Origin: Ilumatobacteraceae bacterium
GTDB taxonomy: Bacteria; Actinomycetota; Acidimicrobiia; Acidimicrobiales; Ilumatobacteraceae
DNA: 54,757 nucleotides
Direction of reading: 5' to 3'
Assembly: GCA_021298195.1 (NCBI GenBank)
Contig: JAJTEQ010000007.1
Location: forward strand, 1-54,757
Below the pieces are notes generated by a model. The model was not told where the DNA came from. It did no database searches and was given only the letters and a program-made list of their open reading frames with translations. Positions within the stretch are counted from its first letter, which is position 1; the number at the start of each line of letters is the position of its first letter. The position numbers and the translations under genes are program-made. Of the stretch, positions 35,439-44,151 are shown one piece after another.

Positions 35439-35566
35439 TCGACGCTCGTCCTGTTCGGGCCGAACGACGCCCCAACGGTATCGGAAAACGACATCCGAAT
35501 CCCCGTGCCGTTGGCGATGGCGCCCCGACCTCGCTAGCGTACGGAGCCTGTCGTGGAAGAGGTCCT

Positions 35567-35659
35567 ATGGGTTCGTTGATCAAGAAGCGTCGTAAGCGCA
35601 TGCGAAAGAAGAAGCACAAGAAGATGCTTCGTCGTACGCGTCACCAGCGTCGCAAGTAG
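35567..35659 (+). CDS. 30S ribosomal protein bS22 (AURKAIP1/COX24 domain)
   Basis: A 30-residue, extremely basic peptide, MGSLIKKRRKRMRKKKHKKM followed by LRRTRHQRRK, almost identical to the mycobacterial small-subunit protein bS22 found in cryo-EM structures near the decoding centre. Its shortness makes it easy to miss. AGAGG lies 6-10 bases before the ATG and TAGCGT (35534-35539) may be its -10 box. It stops 4 bases from the convergent ispE stop. The identification rests on recognising the sequence and is strong despite the length. Confidence 0.9.
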   Translation: MGSLIKKRRKRMRKKKHKKMLRRTRHQRRK

Positions 35660-35663
35660 TTCG

Positions 35664-36425
35664 TCAGCAGCCGGTCGTCTCGACGACCGTGGCCTTGGGA
35701 AGGCGCAGTGCCAGCCCCTCGTGGCGACCCTTCAGGAACCATGTGGCGCCGCTGCCGGCCAACACCGGTTCCGCACCGCTCGCATCGCGGATGCGATCCC
35801 GCCAGACAGCCAATGCCGGTTCGACGTTCAACGCCGCCTCTTCCAAATCGTTCGGATTCGTGTTCCGTTCGCATCGCGGTCCGCCGAGCTCGTCCCACGC
35901 GCGATAGACGGCGGGGGTGCTGACCGTGAGAGGCGGGATGACCAACGTGTAGGCGTCGGGGGTGTGGGCGTCGCGCGCGTCGGGTAACGGTTCGATCGAC
36001 TCGCCGATGCCGCGCACGCGCGCCCGTCCGCGAACCATGCAAAAGGGGATGTCGGCCCCGAGTCGCGAGGCCGCGACCAAGTCGGTGAAGCCGGCCCACC
36101 GCAACACCGCCGCGGCGTCGGCGGATCCGCCGCCCAAGCCACCACCGTGCGGGATGTTCTTCACGACCCTCACCCGTGCGGTGCGACCAGCCAACGTGAG
36201 GGCTCGCGCGACGAGATTGGTCGAGTCGGTGGGAATGCCGCCTGAGAAGGGCCCGCTGAACGACAACTCGGAGTCGGTGTCGGTGGGCGTGATGTCGATC
36301 TCGTCGTGGAGGTCGAGGGTGGTCATCTCCGCGTCGATGAGGTGGTACCCGTCGTCTCGCATGCCGACCACGCGCAACGACAAGGTGAGTTTGGCCGGAG
36401 CGACGATGGTGACGCGCGCGTTCAT
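35664..36425 (-). CDS. ispE: 4-diphosphocytidyl-2-C-methyl-D-erythritol kinase
   Basis: The 253-residue GHMP kinase phosphorylates CDP-methylerythritol in the non-mevalonate isoprenoid pathway. It starts APAKLTLSLRVVGMRDDGYH with the substrate-binding Lys and has the ATP loop PHGGGLGGGSADAA near 88-101 and the C-terminal GSGAT motif. It is some 30-50 residues shorter than common IspE proteins, mainly in the middle, but all motifs are present. The ATG overlaps the rsmA stop by 4 bases. Confidence 0.93.
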   Translation of the reverse strand: MNARVTIVAPAKLTLSLRVVGMRDDGYHLIDAEMTTLDLHDEIDITPTDTDSELSFSGPFSGGIPTDSTNLVARALTLAGRTARVRVVKNIPHGGGLGGGSADAAAVLRWAGFTDLVAASRLGADIPFCMVRGRARVRGIGESIEPLPDARDAHTPDAYTLVIPPLTVSTPAVYRAWDELGGPRCERNTNPNDLEEAALNVEPALAVWRDRIRDASGAEPVLAGSGATWFLKGRHEGLALRLPKATVVETTGC

Positions 36426-37255
36426 CGTCGGGCCCCGATGATGGCCTCGGTCAAACGCCCCCATTGCTCCACGTCGAGGTCCTCGGGTCGCGCCTCGGGG
36501 GACACGCCGGCTTCGGAGAAGATGTCCGTGGACGTCATCGATGCGAGCGAGCGACGAAGCATCTTGCGGCGCTGGCCGAACGCGGCGCGCACGATGGGGA
36601 AGAGATCCTCGGGTCGGATGTGCGAACCGATCGCGGGTCGCTCGCGCCGGCGGATCTCGATGACCGAGGAGACGACCTTGGGGCGGGGAACGAAGACGGT
36701 GGGTGGCACGTCGCCGAGGATGCGGGCGGTCGCCCAATACGCCACCTTCACGCTGACGGCGCCGTAGTCCGAGCTTCCCGCGGTGGCGGCGAGGCGCAGC
36801 GCGACCTCCTTCTGCACCATCACCACGAATCGATCCAACTGGGGAACGGTGTCGAGCAGGTCGGCCACCAACGGCGTGGCCACGTTGTAGGGCAAGTTGG
36901 CCACCACCACGGCTCGGGAGTGGGGTGGAACGATCGAGTTCCAATCGACCTCGCGGGCGTCGGCCTCGATGACCGACACGTTGGCGGTGTCGCGCACCAC
37001 GTCGCGGAGAACCGGTGCCACGCCGTGATCCACCTCGATGGCGGTTATCCGGGCACCGGACTCGGCCAACGCGAGCGTGAGCGAACCGAGTCCGGCACCG
37101 ATCTCGACGACGTGATCGTCGGGTCCGACGTTGGCCAGACGAGCGATGCGTCGCACGGTGTTCGGATCGGCGACGAAGTTCTGTCCGAAGGCCCGACGCG
37201 GCGACAGACCGTGCTCCTCGAGCAAGCGGGTGATCTCGGCGCGCGAATGAGTCAT
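36422..37255 (-). CDS. rsmA: 16S rRNA dimethyladenosine transferase
   Basis: The 277-residue KsgA/RsmA methylates two adjacent adenosines near the 3' end of 16S rRNA. The start region RRAFGQNFVADPNTVRRI, SAM motif VVEIGAGLGSLTLAL and catalytic NLPYNVATPL are present. The ATG at 37255 is the family start; upstream codons are in the frame but belong to the preceding gene's coding region. It is in the metG-tatD-x-rsmA-ispE operon. Confidence 0.95.
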   Translation of the reverse strand: MTHSRAEITRLLEEHGLSPRRAFGQNFVADPNTVRRIARLANVGPDDHVVEIGAGLGSLTLALAESGARITAIEVDHGVAPVLRDVVRDTANVSVIEADAREVDWNSIVPPHSRAVVVANLPYNVATPLVADLLDTVPQLDRFVVMVQKEVALRLAATAGSSDYGAVSVKVAYWATARILGDVPPTVFVPRPKVVSSVIEIRRRERPAIGSHIRPEDLFPIVRAAFGQRRKMLRRSLASMTSTDIFSEAGVSPEARPEDLDVEQWGRLTEAIIGARR

Positions 37256-37260
37256 GAGGA

Positions 37261-37746
37261 TCAGAACGAGATCTGCACGGGGATCGGTGCGTCGACCAGG
37301 TCGGCGAGTTCGAGGAACACCTCGGTGTGGATGATGATGACGGCCTCGCCGGGGAGACGTTCGATGGAGACGTTGTTGCAGTCGATCGAACGACCGTTGT
37401 TCAGATTGGTGACCGTGATGATGGAGCCGATCAGGGCGTTCGGTGTCGCGCACGGTCGCAATCCGAGCGTCTCGGGCCAACGAATGAACGACGCGATGCC
37501 CTTGATGACCGTGCCACTCGGCGGGGCCGGCACGTTGACCGTGATGATCTCGGGTGCGGGGCTGGAATCCTCGGGAGGGAGAAACGCCGGATCGGCGGGA
37601 CCGGGGTCGACCGTCGTGGGTGCGGCGGAGGTCGGCGCGACATCGTCATCGCCACCGTTCGAGCCACCCGAGACCATGAGAGCCGGAATCGCGACGATCG
37701 TGATCGCGGCGGCGACGAAAAAGCGGCGGCGTTCGGTGTGATTCAT
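37261..37746 (-). CDS. Secreted or membrane-anchored protein with DPBB (RlpA-like) end
   Basis: A 161-residue protein with an N-terminal signal or anchor helix (FFVAAAITIVAIPALMV, residues 10-26), a Pro/Ala/Thr/Asp-rich linker to about 70, and a C-terminal part whose pattern GSIITVTNLNNGRSIDC...LADLVDAPIPVQI resembles a double-psi beta-barrel of RlpA/Rpf-associated type. It occupies the place of resuscitation-promoting factor rpfB (tatD-rpfB-ksgA-ispE) in M. tuberculosis but lacks the lysozyme-like Rpf domain. A role in the cell wall is inferred. Adjacent ATG codons at 37749 and 37746 are both possible starts. Confidence 0.6.
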   Translation of the reverse strand: MNHTERRRFFVAAAITIVAIPALMVSGGSNGGDDDVAPTSAAPTTVDPGPADPAFLPPEDSSPAPEIITVNVPAPPSGTVIKGIASFIRWPETLGLRPCATPNALIGSIITVTNLNNGRSIDCNNVSIERLPGEAVIIIHTEVFLELADLVDAPIPVQISF

Positions 37747-37764
37747 CATGTCGGCCGTGTCAGG

Positions 37765-38550
37765 CTATGAAGCCAACGCGGGGAACGCAATGCAGGCGTT
37801 CCGCGTGGTGATGCGGGCGAACTCGTCGACGGCGATCGATCGCATGTCGGCGATGAACGTTCCGACGACGGCGACGTTCGACGGCTGGTTGACGCGACCG
37901 CGGTGCGGAACCGGGGCGAGATACGGGCTGTCGGTCTCGACGAGGATGTGATCGAGCGGGCAGATTCGTGCGGCTTCGGCGACATCGGTGGCCGTCTTGA
38001 AGGTGACGATGCCGGAGAAACTGAGACGCGCTCCGATGTCGAGACACCGGCGCGCCTCGTCGGGTCCGCCGGTGAAGCAGTGGAAGACGACGGCCGACGG
38101 GACGCCGACCTCGGCGAGCACCGAGAAAGTGTCGTCCCACGCGTCGCGAGTGTGGATGATCAGCGGAAGATCGAGTTCGTTGGCGAGCTCGATCTGGCGG
38201 GCGAAGGCCACGTGCTGTGTGTCTCGGGGCGAGTGGTCGTAGTAGTAGTCGAGTCCGGCTTCGCCCACGGCGATCACGCGCGGGGAATCGAACAGATCGC
38301 GAATGGAGTCGACGCCGTGAACCGCTTCGTGCGGATGGAGACCCACGCTGGCCCACACGTCGGCGTTGGCGTCGGCGATGTCGATGGCGCGCATCGACGA
38401 GTCACGGTCGCAACCAACGTTGATGAATCGAGACACTCCGGCCTGGCGCGCGCGATCCAGAACGCCGTTCGTGCCACCGAGTTCGCGTCGCGGGTCACCG
38501 TCACCGCGGTAGCGATCGTCGTCGAGATGACAGTGGGTGTCGGTCCACAT
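37765..38550 (-). CDS. tatD: TatD-family metal-dependent DNase
   Basis: The 261-residue TIM-barrel hydrolase begins MWTDTHCHLDDD with the HxH metal site and continues with GEAGLDYYYD, IIHTRDA, FHCFTGG and the final VETDSPYLAP with the catalytic Asp. It lies 7 bases downstream of metG, an order conserved across bacteria. TatD enzymes remove deoxynucleotides from DNA 3' ends and act in DNA repair and quality control. Confidence 0.93.
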   Translation of the reverse strand: MWTDTHCHLDDDRYRGDGDPRRELGGTNGVLDRARQAGVSRFINVGCDRDSSMRAIDIADANADVWASVGLHPHEAVHGVDSIRDLFDSPRVIAVGEAGLDYYYDHSPRDTQHVAFARQIELANELDLPLIIHTRDAWDDTFSVLAEVGVPSAVVFHCFTGGPDEARRCLDIGARLSFSGIVTFKTATDVAEAARICPLDHILVETDSPYLAPVPHRGRVNQPSNVAVVGTFIADMRSIAVDEFARITTRNACIAFPALAS

Positions 38551-38557
38551 GGGCGAA

Positions 38558-40072
38558 TCAGAGTTGACGACGGGGGAAGAGCGGATCACCCTTCACCACG
38601 GAGGTCCCACCGGGATAGCCACCCCACTCGGCGGCGTGGGGGAGTCGTTGATCGGCCACGGCACCGGTCATTCCGATGCGCTCCCACACCGCCTGCGCCG
38701 TGTCGGGCACGGCGGGGGAGGCCAGGATCGCCACGATGCGCAACGCCTCGAGGGCGTCGCCCATGACGGCGTCGAGATCGGGACCGGGTTCGGCCTTCCA
38801 CGGCTCGTTGGTTTCGAGATGGGCGTTGGTGGCGCGGATGAGTTGCCACGTGGCTTCGAGCGCACGACTGGGTTGCACCTCGTTCCAACGCGCGGTGGTC
38901 TCGGCCAACGCGTCGGCGGCCGCGGCGGCGAGGGCACTGTCGGGACGAGGACGCGGGCCGACACCGTCGCACTTCTTGCCCACCACGGTGGCGACGCGAC
39001 TGAGCAGGTTGCCCAGGTTGTTGGCGAGGTCACTGTTGTAGCGACCGATCAGGCCTTCGTAGGTGAAGTCGCCGTCGGCGCCGTAGGGGGTCTCGGCGAG
39101 CACGTAGTAGCGGAATCCGTCCACGCCGATGTCGCCGATGAGGTCGAGGGGGTTCACGACGTTGCCGGTGGTCTTCGACATCTTCTCGCCCCCGACGAGA
39201 AGCCAACCACCGACGGCCCAACCCTGGGGCGGCTCGATGCCGGCCGACATCAGCATCGCGGGCCAGTACACGCAGTGGAAGCGGATGATGTCCTTGCCGA
39301 TCATGTGGAAGTCGACCGGCCAATGACGGGCGAACTGCTCGTCGTCGGTGCCGTAGCCGACGGCGGTGATGTAGTTCGCGAGCGCGTCGAACCACACGTA
39401 GGTGACGTGCTCGTCGTCCCACGGCAACGGGATTCCCCACGAGAAGCTGGTGCGGCTGATGCTGAAGTCGAGCAGGCCCTGCTTGATGAATCCGATGACC
39501 TCGTTCATGCGGTAGTCGGGAACGATCGCGCCCGGGTGGTCGGCGTACCACTGCAACAGACGATCGCCGTACCGACTGAGACGGAAGAAGTAGTTCTCTT
39601 CCTCGACCTGCTCCACCGGCTTCTTGTGGATCGGGCAATTGCCCTCGACGAGATCGTCGTCGGTGAAATACGCCTCACAGGCCACGCAGTAGAGACCGCG
39701 ATAGGTGTCGAGTTCGATGTCGCCGTTGTCGTAGCAGGCCTGCAACAACTTCTGGACCCCGAGGCGATGGCGGGTCTCGGTGGTACGGATGAAGTCGTCG
39801 TTGGAGATGTTCAGCCTCTTCCACGCGTCGGCGAACAGCGGGGCGATCGAGTCGGCGAAGGCCTGGGGTGCCATGTCGGCGGCGTCGGCGGCCTGCTGGA
39901 TCTTCAGTCCGTGCTCGTCGGTGCCGGTGAGAAAGTGAACGTCGTCGCCGAGCAGTCGGTGCCAGCGGCAGAGGGCGTCGGCGATGATCGTCGTGTAGGC
40001 GTGTCCGAGGTGCGGCTTGGCGTTGACGTAGTAGATGGGAGTTGTCGCGTAGAACGCGCGGGAGTCGGCCAC
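38558..40072 (-). CDS. metG: Methionyl-tRNA synthetase
   Basis: The 504-residue class I synthetase charges tRNA-Met. The HIGH-type motif is PHLGHAYT near 20, the KMSKS-type loop is GEKMSKTTGN and a single zinc knuckle is suggested by CVACEAYF with the following CPIH. It lacks the C-terminal dimerisation domain of E. coli MetG, as in mycobacteria. The GTG at 40072 is 7 bases after TAGCCT (40085-40080) and is the first gene of the five-gene operon down to ispE. Confidence 0.96.
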   Translation of the reverse strand: MADSRAFYATTPIYYVNAKPHLGHAYTTIIADALCRWHRLLGDDVHFLTGTDEHGLKIQQAADAADMAPQAFADSIAPLFADAWKRLNISNDDFIRTTETRHRLGVQKLLQACYDNGDIELDTYRGLYCVACEAYFTDDDLVEGNCPIHKKPVEQVEEENYFFRLSRYGDRLLQWYADHPGAIVPDYRMNEVIGFIKQGLLDFSISRTSFSWGIPLPWDDEHVTYVWFDALANYITAVGYGTDDEQFARHWPVDFHMIGKDIIRFHCVYWPAMLMSAGIEPPQGWAVGGWLLVGGEKMSKTTGNVVNPLDLIGDIGVDGFRYYVLAETPYGADGDFTYEGLIGRYNSDLANNLGNLLSRVATVVGKKCDGVGPRPRPDSALAAAAADALAETTARWNEVQPSRALEATWQLIRATNAHLETNEPWKAEPGPDLDAVMGDALEALRIVAILASPAVPDTAQAVWERIGMTGAVADQRLPHAAEWGGYPGGTSVVKGDPLFPRRQL

Positions 40073-40165
40073 GGTGAGCAGGCTACCGAGGTCGTGTGGG
40101 TGATTCCGGTGGCGTTTCGTCGACGAGAGTTGGTGTCCGCCCTCGGCGCTTCCTAAGTTCGTCCC

Positions 40166-41005
40166 GTGCAGAAGCGGCTCTTCGAGTTCGACACGGCCAC
40201 GGCGTTGGAACAACTGGACGTGATCGACGGTGTTCACCACTTCGCCACGCGCGTGCATCCGGGCTGGGACATTCTGGGCAACGCCAACGGCGGTTACCTG
40301 ATGGCGTTGGTGGGGCGGGCGGTGTCGATGGCCACCGGGCGTCCGGATCACGTCACGATCACCGCTCACTACCTCGCTCCGTGTCCCGCGGGCGACGCGC
40401 GCATCACCGTCACTCCGGTGCGTGTGGGTCGTCGCTTCGCCACGACCACGGCGTGTCTGTTCCTCCGCGATGCGAGTGGCGGCGAGAAGGAGATCATCAG
40501 GGTGCTGGCCACCGTGGGCGATCTGACCACCGATCCCGGCGGACCCTCGGCCATGCAGCGCTCGATGCCCGAGATCGCGCCGTTCGACGAGTGCCTTCTG
40601 ATGTCGGACACGTCCGTGAACGATTTCGCGCCTATTCACGGACGCCTCGCCACACGAGGGCAGCCCGAGGACATCGCGTTCCGAACGGGCTCACCGTCGG
40701 GTCGCGCCACGATGCGGGGTTGGTTCGCCTTCGCGGACGACCGACCCATCGACTCCGCGGCGTTGTTGTTGGCGTCGGACGCGTTCCCGCCGGCGGTGTT
40801 CAACCTCAGCCTGCCGGCGGCGTGGGTGCCCACGGTGGAGTTGACCGTGCACGTGCGCGCGATTCCCGCGCCGGGGCCGGTGGCGTGCTTCTTCGACACG
40901 CGATTCGTCCAGAACGGGCTTCTGGAGGAGGACGGCGAGATGTGGGACACGAACGGTGTGTTGGTGGCGCAGAGCCGACAGTTGGCCCTCGCCCCGCGCG
41001 GGTGA
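40166..41005 (+). CDS. Acyl-CoA thioesterase-like protein (double hotdog)
   Basis: The 279-residue protein resembles TesB-type or 4HBT_3 thioesterases: the first hotdog has GWDILGNANGGYLMALVGRA and HYLAPCPAGDARI, the second ends with the PTVELTVHVRAIPAPGP strand and a DTNGVLVAQSRQLAL closing strand characteristic of the family. Such enzymes hydrolyse acyl-CoAs in the cytosol. The GTG is 6 bases after TAAGTT (40154-40159) with TTGGTG (40130-40135) as a possible -35. It diverges from metG and converges on rsmI. The substrate range is unknown. Confidence 0.78.
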   Translation: MQKRLFEFDTATALEQLDVIDGVHHFATRVHPGWDILGNANGGYLMALVGRAVSMATGRPDHVTITAHYLAPCPAGDARITVTPVRVGRRFATTTACLFLRDASGGEKEIIRVLATVGDLTTDPGGPSAMQRSMPEIAPFDECLLMSDTSVNDFAPIHGRLATRGQPEDIAFRTGSPSGRATMRGWFAFADDRPIDSAALLLASDAFPPAVFNLSLPAAWVPTVELTVHVRAIPAPGPVACFFDTRFVQNGLLEEDGEMWDTNGVLVAQSRQLALAPRG

Positions 41006-41012
41006 CGATCTC

Positions 41013-41858
41013 TCAGGTCCGTTCGTCGTCGCCCTTCGACAACTCGAGGGCTCGGTTGTAGACGGTCTTTTTGGTGGCTCCGGTGAGATCGGCCACGACC
41101 GTGGCGGCGTCGCGAACACTCACCCCGGCGGCCAGTTCGGCGAGCAACAGACGATCGATGTCCTCGAGCGTGGCGGCTGGTTCGTCGGCCGCACCCTCGA
41201 GAACCAACACGTACTCGCCCTTGGGTTCGACCCCGGCGAAGTAGGTGACGGCGTCGGCGGTCGTCCCGCGCCACACCTCCTCGTGGATCTTGGTCAATTC
41301 GCGGGCGACCACGATGCGACGTCGGCCCCCGAGAGCGACGTAGAGATCCTCGAGCGTTCGCTGCAATCGATGGGGCGCCTCGTACAGAACCGTGGTGCGT
41401 CGTTCGCGAACCAGATCGGCGATGGAACGGGCGCGCTCCGTTCCGCCGCGGGGCAGGAAACCGTCGAAGGCGAAACGCTCGGTGGGCAGGCCGCTGATGA
41501 CGAGGGCCATCACGAACGCGGCCGGACCGGGCACCGCGGTGACGACGTGGGCGGTTTGCGAGACGGCGCGCACGATGCGTTCGCCCGGATCGCTGATGCC
41601 AGGGGTTCCGGCGTCGGTCACCAGACACACGTCGCGTCCCTCGTTCAGGGCGTCGAGAACGCGGGGGATCGACGCGTGTTCGGTGTGCTCGTCGACGCGC
41701 ATGAGCTTGGCGTCGATGCCCAGATTCTTCAGCATCATCCCGGTGCGACGGGTGTCCTCGCAACAGACCAGTCCGGCCGCCGTCAACTCTTGGATCGCTC
41801 GCGGCGAGACGTCGGACATGTTTCCGATGGGCGTGGCCACGAGGACGAGTCGGCTCAC
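41013..41858 (-). CDS. rsmI: 16S rRNA (cytidine1402-2'-O)-methyltransferase
   Basis: The 281-residue SAM-dependent methyltransferase has the tetrapyrrole-methylase fold: VLVATPIGNMSDVSPRAIQEL, CEDTRRT, VTDAGTPGISDPG and VPGPAAFVMALVISGLP are diagnostic for RsmI. The GTG start overlaps the DUF192 gene stop by 4 bases (GTGA). The frame runs further upstream without family similarity. Confidence 0.94.
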   Translation of the reverse strand: MSRLVLVATPIGNMSDVSPRAIQELTAAGLVCCEDTRRTGMMLKNLGIDAKLMRVDEHTEHASIPRVLDALNEGRDVCLVTDAGTPGISDPGERIVRAVSQTAHVVTAVPGPAAFVMALVISGLPTERFAFDGFLPRGGTERARSIADLVRERRTTVLYEAPHRLQRTLEDLYVALGGRRRIVVARELTKIHEEVWRGTTADAVTYFAGVEPKGEYVLVLEGAADEPAATLEDIDRLLLAELAAGVSVRDAATVVADLTGATKKTVYNRALELSKGDDERT

Positions 41859-42214
41859 GAGGTCGCTCCGTCGTGAACGCGGATCTCGATCACGTCTCCG
41901 ACGCGCAGGCCCCAACGGGCGAACGAGCCGCCGTGGGCCTCGACCACGGTGCGGGCGTTGAGGACCGGGGCCCCGAGTCGATGTCGTTTCATGCGCACGG
42001 CCTTGATGACGCGGCCCTCGGAGTCCAGATAGGCGACGTCGAGATCGAATCGCATACCGACCGTGTGGATCCAGCGGCACGAAGGCAGGACGAACGCTCC
42101 GGAATGCTCGCCACGACCACGCAATCCGATGCGACGATCGGTCGACGATTCGGCGACGACGGCGCTGGCCATCACTCGCCCCTCGCTCATCAACCATGCC
42201 GTGGGTTCGGTCAC
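41855..42214 (-). CDS. DUF192 family protein
   Basis: The 119-residue protein shows the DUF192 pattern: a short GLRGR segment, FVLPSCRWIHTVGMRFDLDVAYLD with the conserved TxGMxFxxD block, and VLEAHGGS-like VVEAHGGSFARWGLRVGD. The function of the family is unknown. The GTG start has a good ribosome-binding site GGAGG (42226-42222) with a 7-base spacer. It overlaps rsmI by 4 bases and follows ychF by 19, so the three are probably one operon. Confidence 0.82.
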   Translation of the reverse strand: MTEPTAWLMSEGRVMASAVVAESSTDRRIGLRGRGEHSGAFVLPSCRWIHTVGMRFDLDVAYLDSEGRVIKAVRMKRHRLGAPVLNARTVVEAHGGSFARWGLRVGDVIEIRVHDGATS

Positions 42215-42233
42215 GCGTTTGCCTCCGTTGTAC

Positions 42234-43322
42234 TCAGACGTTGAAGCGGAACTCCATGACGTCACCGTCGACGGGGTGGTACTCCTTGCCTTCGATACGG
42301 ATCTTGCCCAATTCCTTGGCCTTGGTCCACGAACCGATGTCGAGCAATTCGTCCCAGCGGATGACCTCGGCCTTGATGAAGCCCCGTTGGAAGTCGCTGT
42401 GGATCCGTCCGGCGCACTCGGGCGCGTTCGAGCCCGCGTAGAAGGTCCAGGCACGCGTTTCCTTCTCGCCGGTGGTGAAGTAGGTGCGCAATCCGAGCAG
42501 GTGATACGCGCTGCGCACCATGCGGAACAACGCGCCCTCGCCGAGACCGAAACCCTCGAGCATCTCGGCGCGTTCGGCCGGGTCCACGATGGTGGCGGCC
42601 TCGGCCTCCAGTTGCACGCACATGCCGATGACCTCGACGTTGTCGCCGGCCGACGAGAACTCGTCGCGCACGCGTTGCTCGACCGCGGGGATCTTGTCCA
42701 GTTCGTTCTCGCCGACGTTGACCACCGCCAACACCGAACGGTTGGTGAGCAAGAAGTACGGCTTCAGGGTCTCGCGCCACTCGGGCTTCAGCCCGGCGCG
42801 GTACAGGGGACGACCCTCGCTGAGCGAGTCGTAGGCCGCTTGCAGGGCCTCGAGTTCGGCCGCGGCGCCCTTGTCGAGTTTGGCTTGGCGGGTGGCCTGC
42901 GTGAGGCGCTTCTCGACGGTCTCGAGGTCGGCCAGGGCGAGTTCGATTTCCACGACGCGCAGGTGATCGAGGGGATCGCTCGGTCCGGGCACGTCGTCGT
43001 CGACGAACGCGCGCAACACCAACACGATGGCGTCCACCTCGCGGATGTTGGCCAGGAACTTGTTGCCCAGACCCTCGCCCTTGCTGGCGCCCTCGACGAG
43101 ACCGCCGATGTCGACCACCTGAACGGAGGCGTGAATGGTGTTCTTGGTCTTCGACATGACGGCCAAACGGTCGAGTCGATCGTCGGGGACCTTGGCCACA
43201 CCGATGTTGGGGTCCTTGGTGGCGAAGGCGTACGGGGCGGCCAGGGCTCCGCCGCCGGTGAGGGCGTTGTACAGAGAGCTCTTGCCCGCGTTCGGGAGGC
43301 CGACCAGGCCGAAACGTTCCAT
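42234..43322 (-). CDS. ychF: Redox-regulated ATPase YchF (OBG-like)
   Basis: The 362-residue universally conserved P-loop protein has G1 GLPNAGKSS, a G3-region [17 protein letters not shown], the coiled-coil domain (residues about 130-200) and the C-terminal TGS domain with RGFIKAEVI. It prefers ATP over GTP and binds ribosomes in stress control. TAGCCT lies 10 bases before the ATG, giving a leader of only about three bases. Confidence 0.96.
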   Translation of the reverse strand: MERFGLVGLPNAGKSSLYNALTGGGALAAPYAFATKDPNIGVAKVPDDRLDRLAVMSKTKNTIHASVQVVDIGGLVEGASKGEGLGNKFLANIREVDAIVLVLRAFVDDDVPGPSDPLDHLRVVEIELALADLETVEKRLTQATRQAKLDKGAAAELEALQAAYDSLSEGRPLYRAGLKPEWRETLKPYFLLTNRSVLAVVNVGENELDKIPAVEQRVRDEFSSAGDNVEVIGMCVQLEAEAATIVDPAERAEMLEGFGLGEGALFRMVRSAYHLLGLRTYFTTGEKETRAWTFYAGSNAPECAGRIHSDFQRGFIKAEVIRWDELLDIGSWTKAKELGKIRIEGKEYHPVDGDVMEFRFNV

Positions 43323-43395
43323 GACCCGACGAAGGCTAGCGACGGGTCCGAGTCGAACCGTGTCGATCGTGACGTTTCGTCGCACACCCGAGCGC

Positions 43396-44025
43396 ATGAA
43401 TCACCGATTGTTCGTCATTCCGTTGTTGTTGCTCGTTCCTTTCTCGTTCCTCGATCGCGCGTCCGAGGCGTCGGCCGAACCGGTTCCGTGCACCACGTAT
43501 TCCATCGTCGGAACCGTGAACGACGCGCGCGAGGCCACCGCGTATCTGCATTTCGACGACGAACCTCTCGCCGGTCATCAGGTGTTCGCCGTCTTCGCGG
43601 GGGCCGACGTGGAGTTGCCGCCGTCCGTTCTGGTGACCGGTCCGGACGGAACCGCGACCGTCTCGTTGCCCGAGGGCGCCGACGCGGTGTCCTTCTCGGC
43701 CGAGAGCCCGTTGGGTGGAGCATGTGTCGTGGGCGAATCGTCGAGCATCGTTCCCGACGTCGTCCCGGACGTCATCGTCGTGTCCGACACCGTCGGGTGG
43801 CCCGACGTCGACCTCTCCGCACCGTTCTCGAGCGATCCCCCGGCCCCGCTCGGAGCGGGGTTCGCCCCGGACGGCGAATTGCCCGTGACGGGGCCGATCT
43901 CGCCGGCTCTGCCGTTCGCCGGGGTTTTGGTGCTGGCGACGGGGTGGTTCGCCCGGCGGTTGCGGGGTTCGGGTCGTTCGCGGGGTGGGGTGGCGCCATG
44001 TCGTTTCCCGGGAATCCCCCTGTAG
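43396..44025 (+). CDS. Small LPXTG-type surface protein
   Basis: The 209-residue protein has an N-terminal signal peptide (LFVIPLLLLVPFSF with a likely Ala-x-Ala cleavage near 27), a beta-rich extracellular domain of about 110 residues (one immunoglobulin-like unit with CTTYSIVGTV and GPDGTATVSLPEG), a Pro/Asp-rich spacer and a C-terminal sorting signal: LPVTG at 162-166, a hydrophobic helix and a basic tail starting ARRLRGSGRSR. Sortase would link it to the cell wall. The tail after the helix is longer than usual. It lies 12 bases upstream of the bL37 gene. The function is unknown and no sortase gene is in the window. Confidence 0.72.
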   Translation: MNHRLFVIPLLLLVPFSFLDRASEASAEPVPCTTYSIVGTVNDAREATAYLHFDDEPLAGHQVFAVFAGADVELPPSVLVTGPDGTATVSLPEGADAVSFSAESPLGGACVVGESSSIVPDVVPDVIVVSDTVGWPDVDLSAPFSSDPPAPLGAGFAPDGELPVTGPISPALPFAGVLVLATGWFARRLRGSGRSRGGVAPCRFPGIPL

Positions 44026-44037
44026 GCTCATACGCCT

Positions 44038-44124
44038 ATGTCGAAGAAGACCAAGAAGCGCAAGGCCCGTCTCCGCCGTTCCAAGGCGAACCACGGCAAG
44101 CGCCCCAACATGGGTCGCGGCTGA
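44038..44124 (+). CDS. 50S ribosomal protein bL37
   Basis: A 28-residue basic peptide, MSKKTKKRKARLRRSKANHG followed by KRPNMGRG. The core SKANHGKRPN is identical to that of the tiny mycobacterial ribosomal protein bL37 discovered by cryo-EM in the large subunit. TAGGCT (44023-44028) with an upstream TG lies 9 bases before the ATG, giving a leader of about three bases. It is easily missed by automatic annotation. Confidence 0.88.
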   Translation: MSKKTKKRKARLRRSKANHGKRPNMGRG

Positions 44125-44151
44125 GGTCTGAATTCCCGGCCGGACGCGTTC

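Noticed and set aside
35306-35494. Upstream extension of GlmU
   Set aside because: It would run through the tRNA-Gln gene; the ATG at 35305 precedes the conserved VLAAGEGTRM start.
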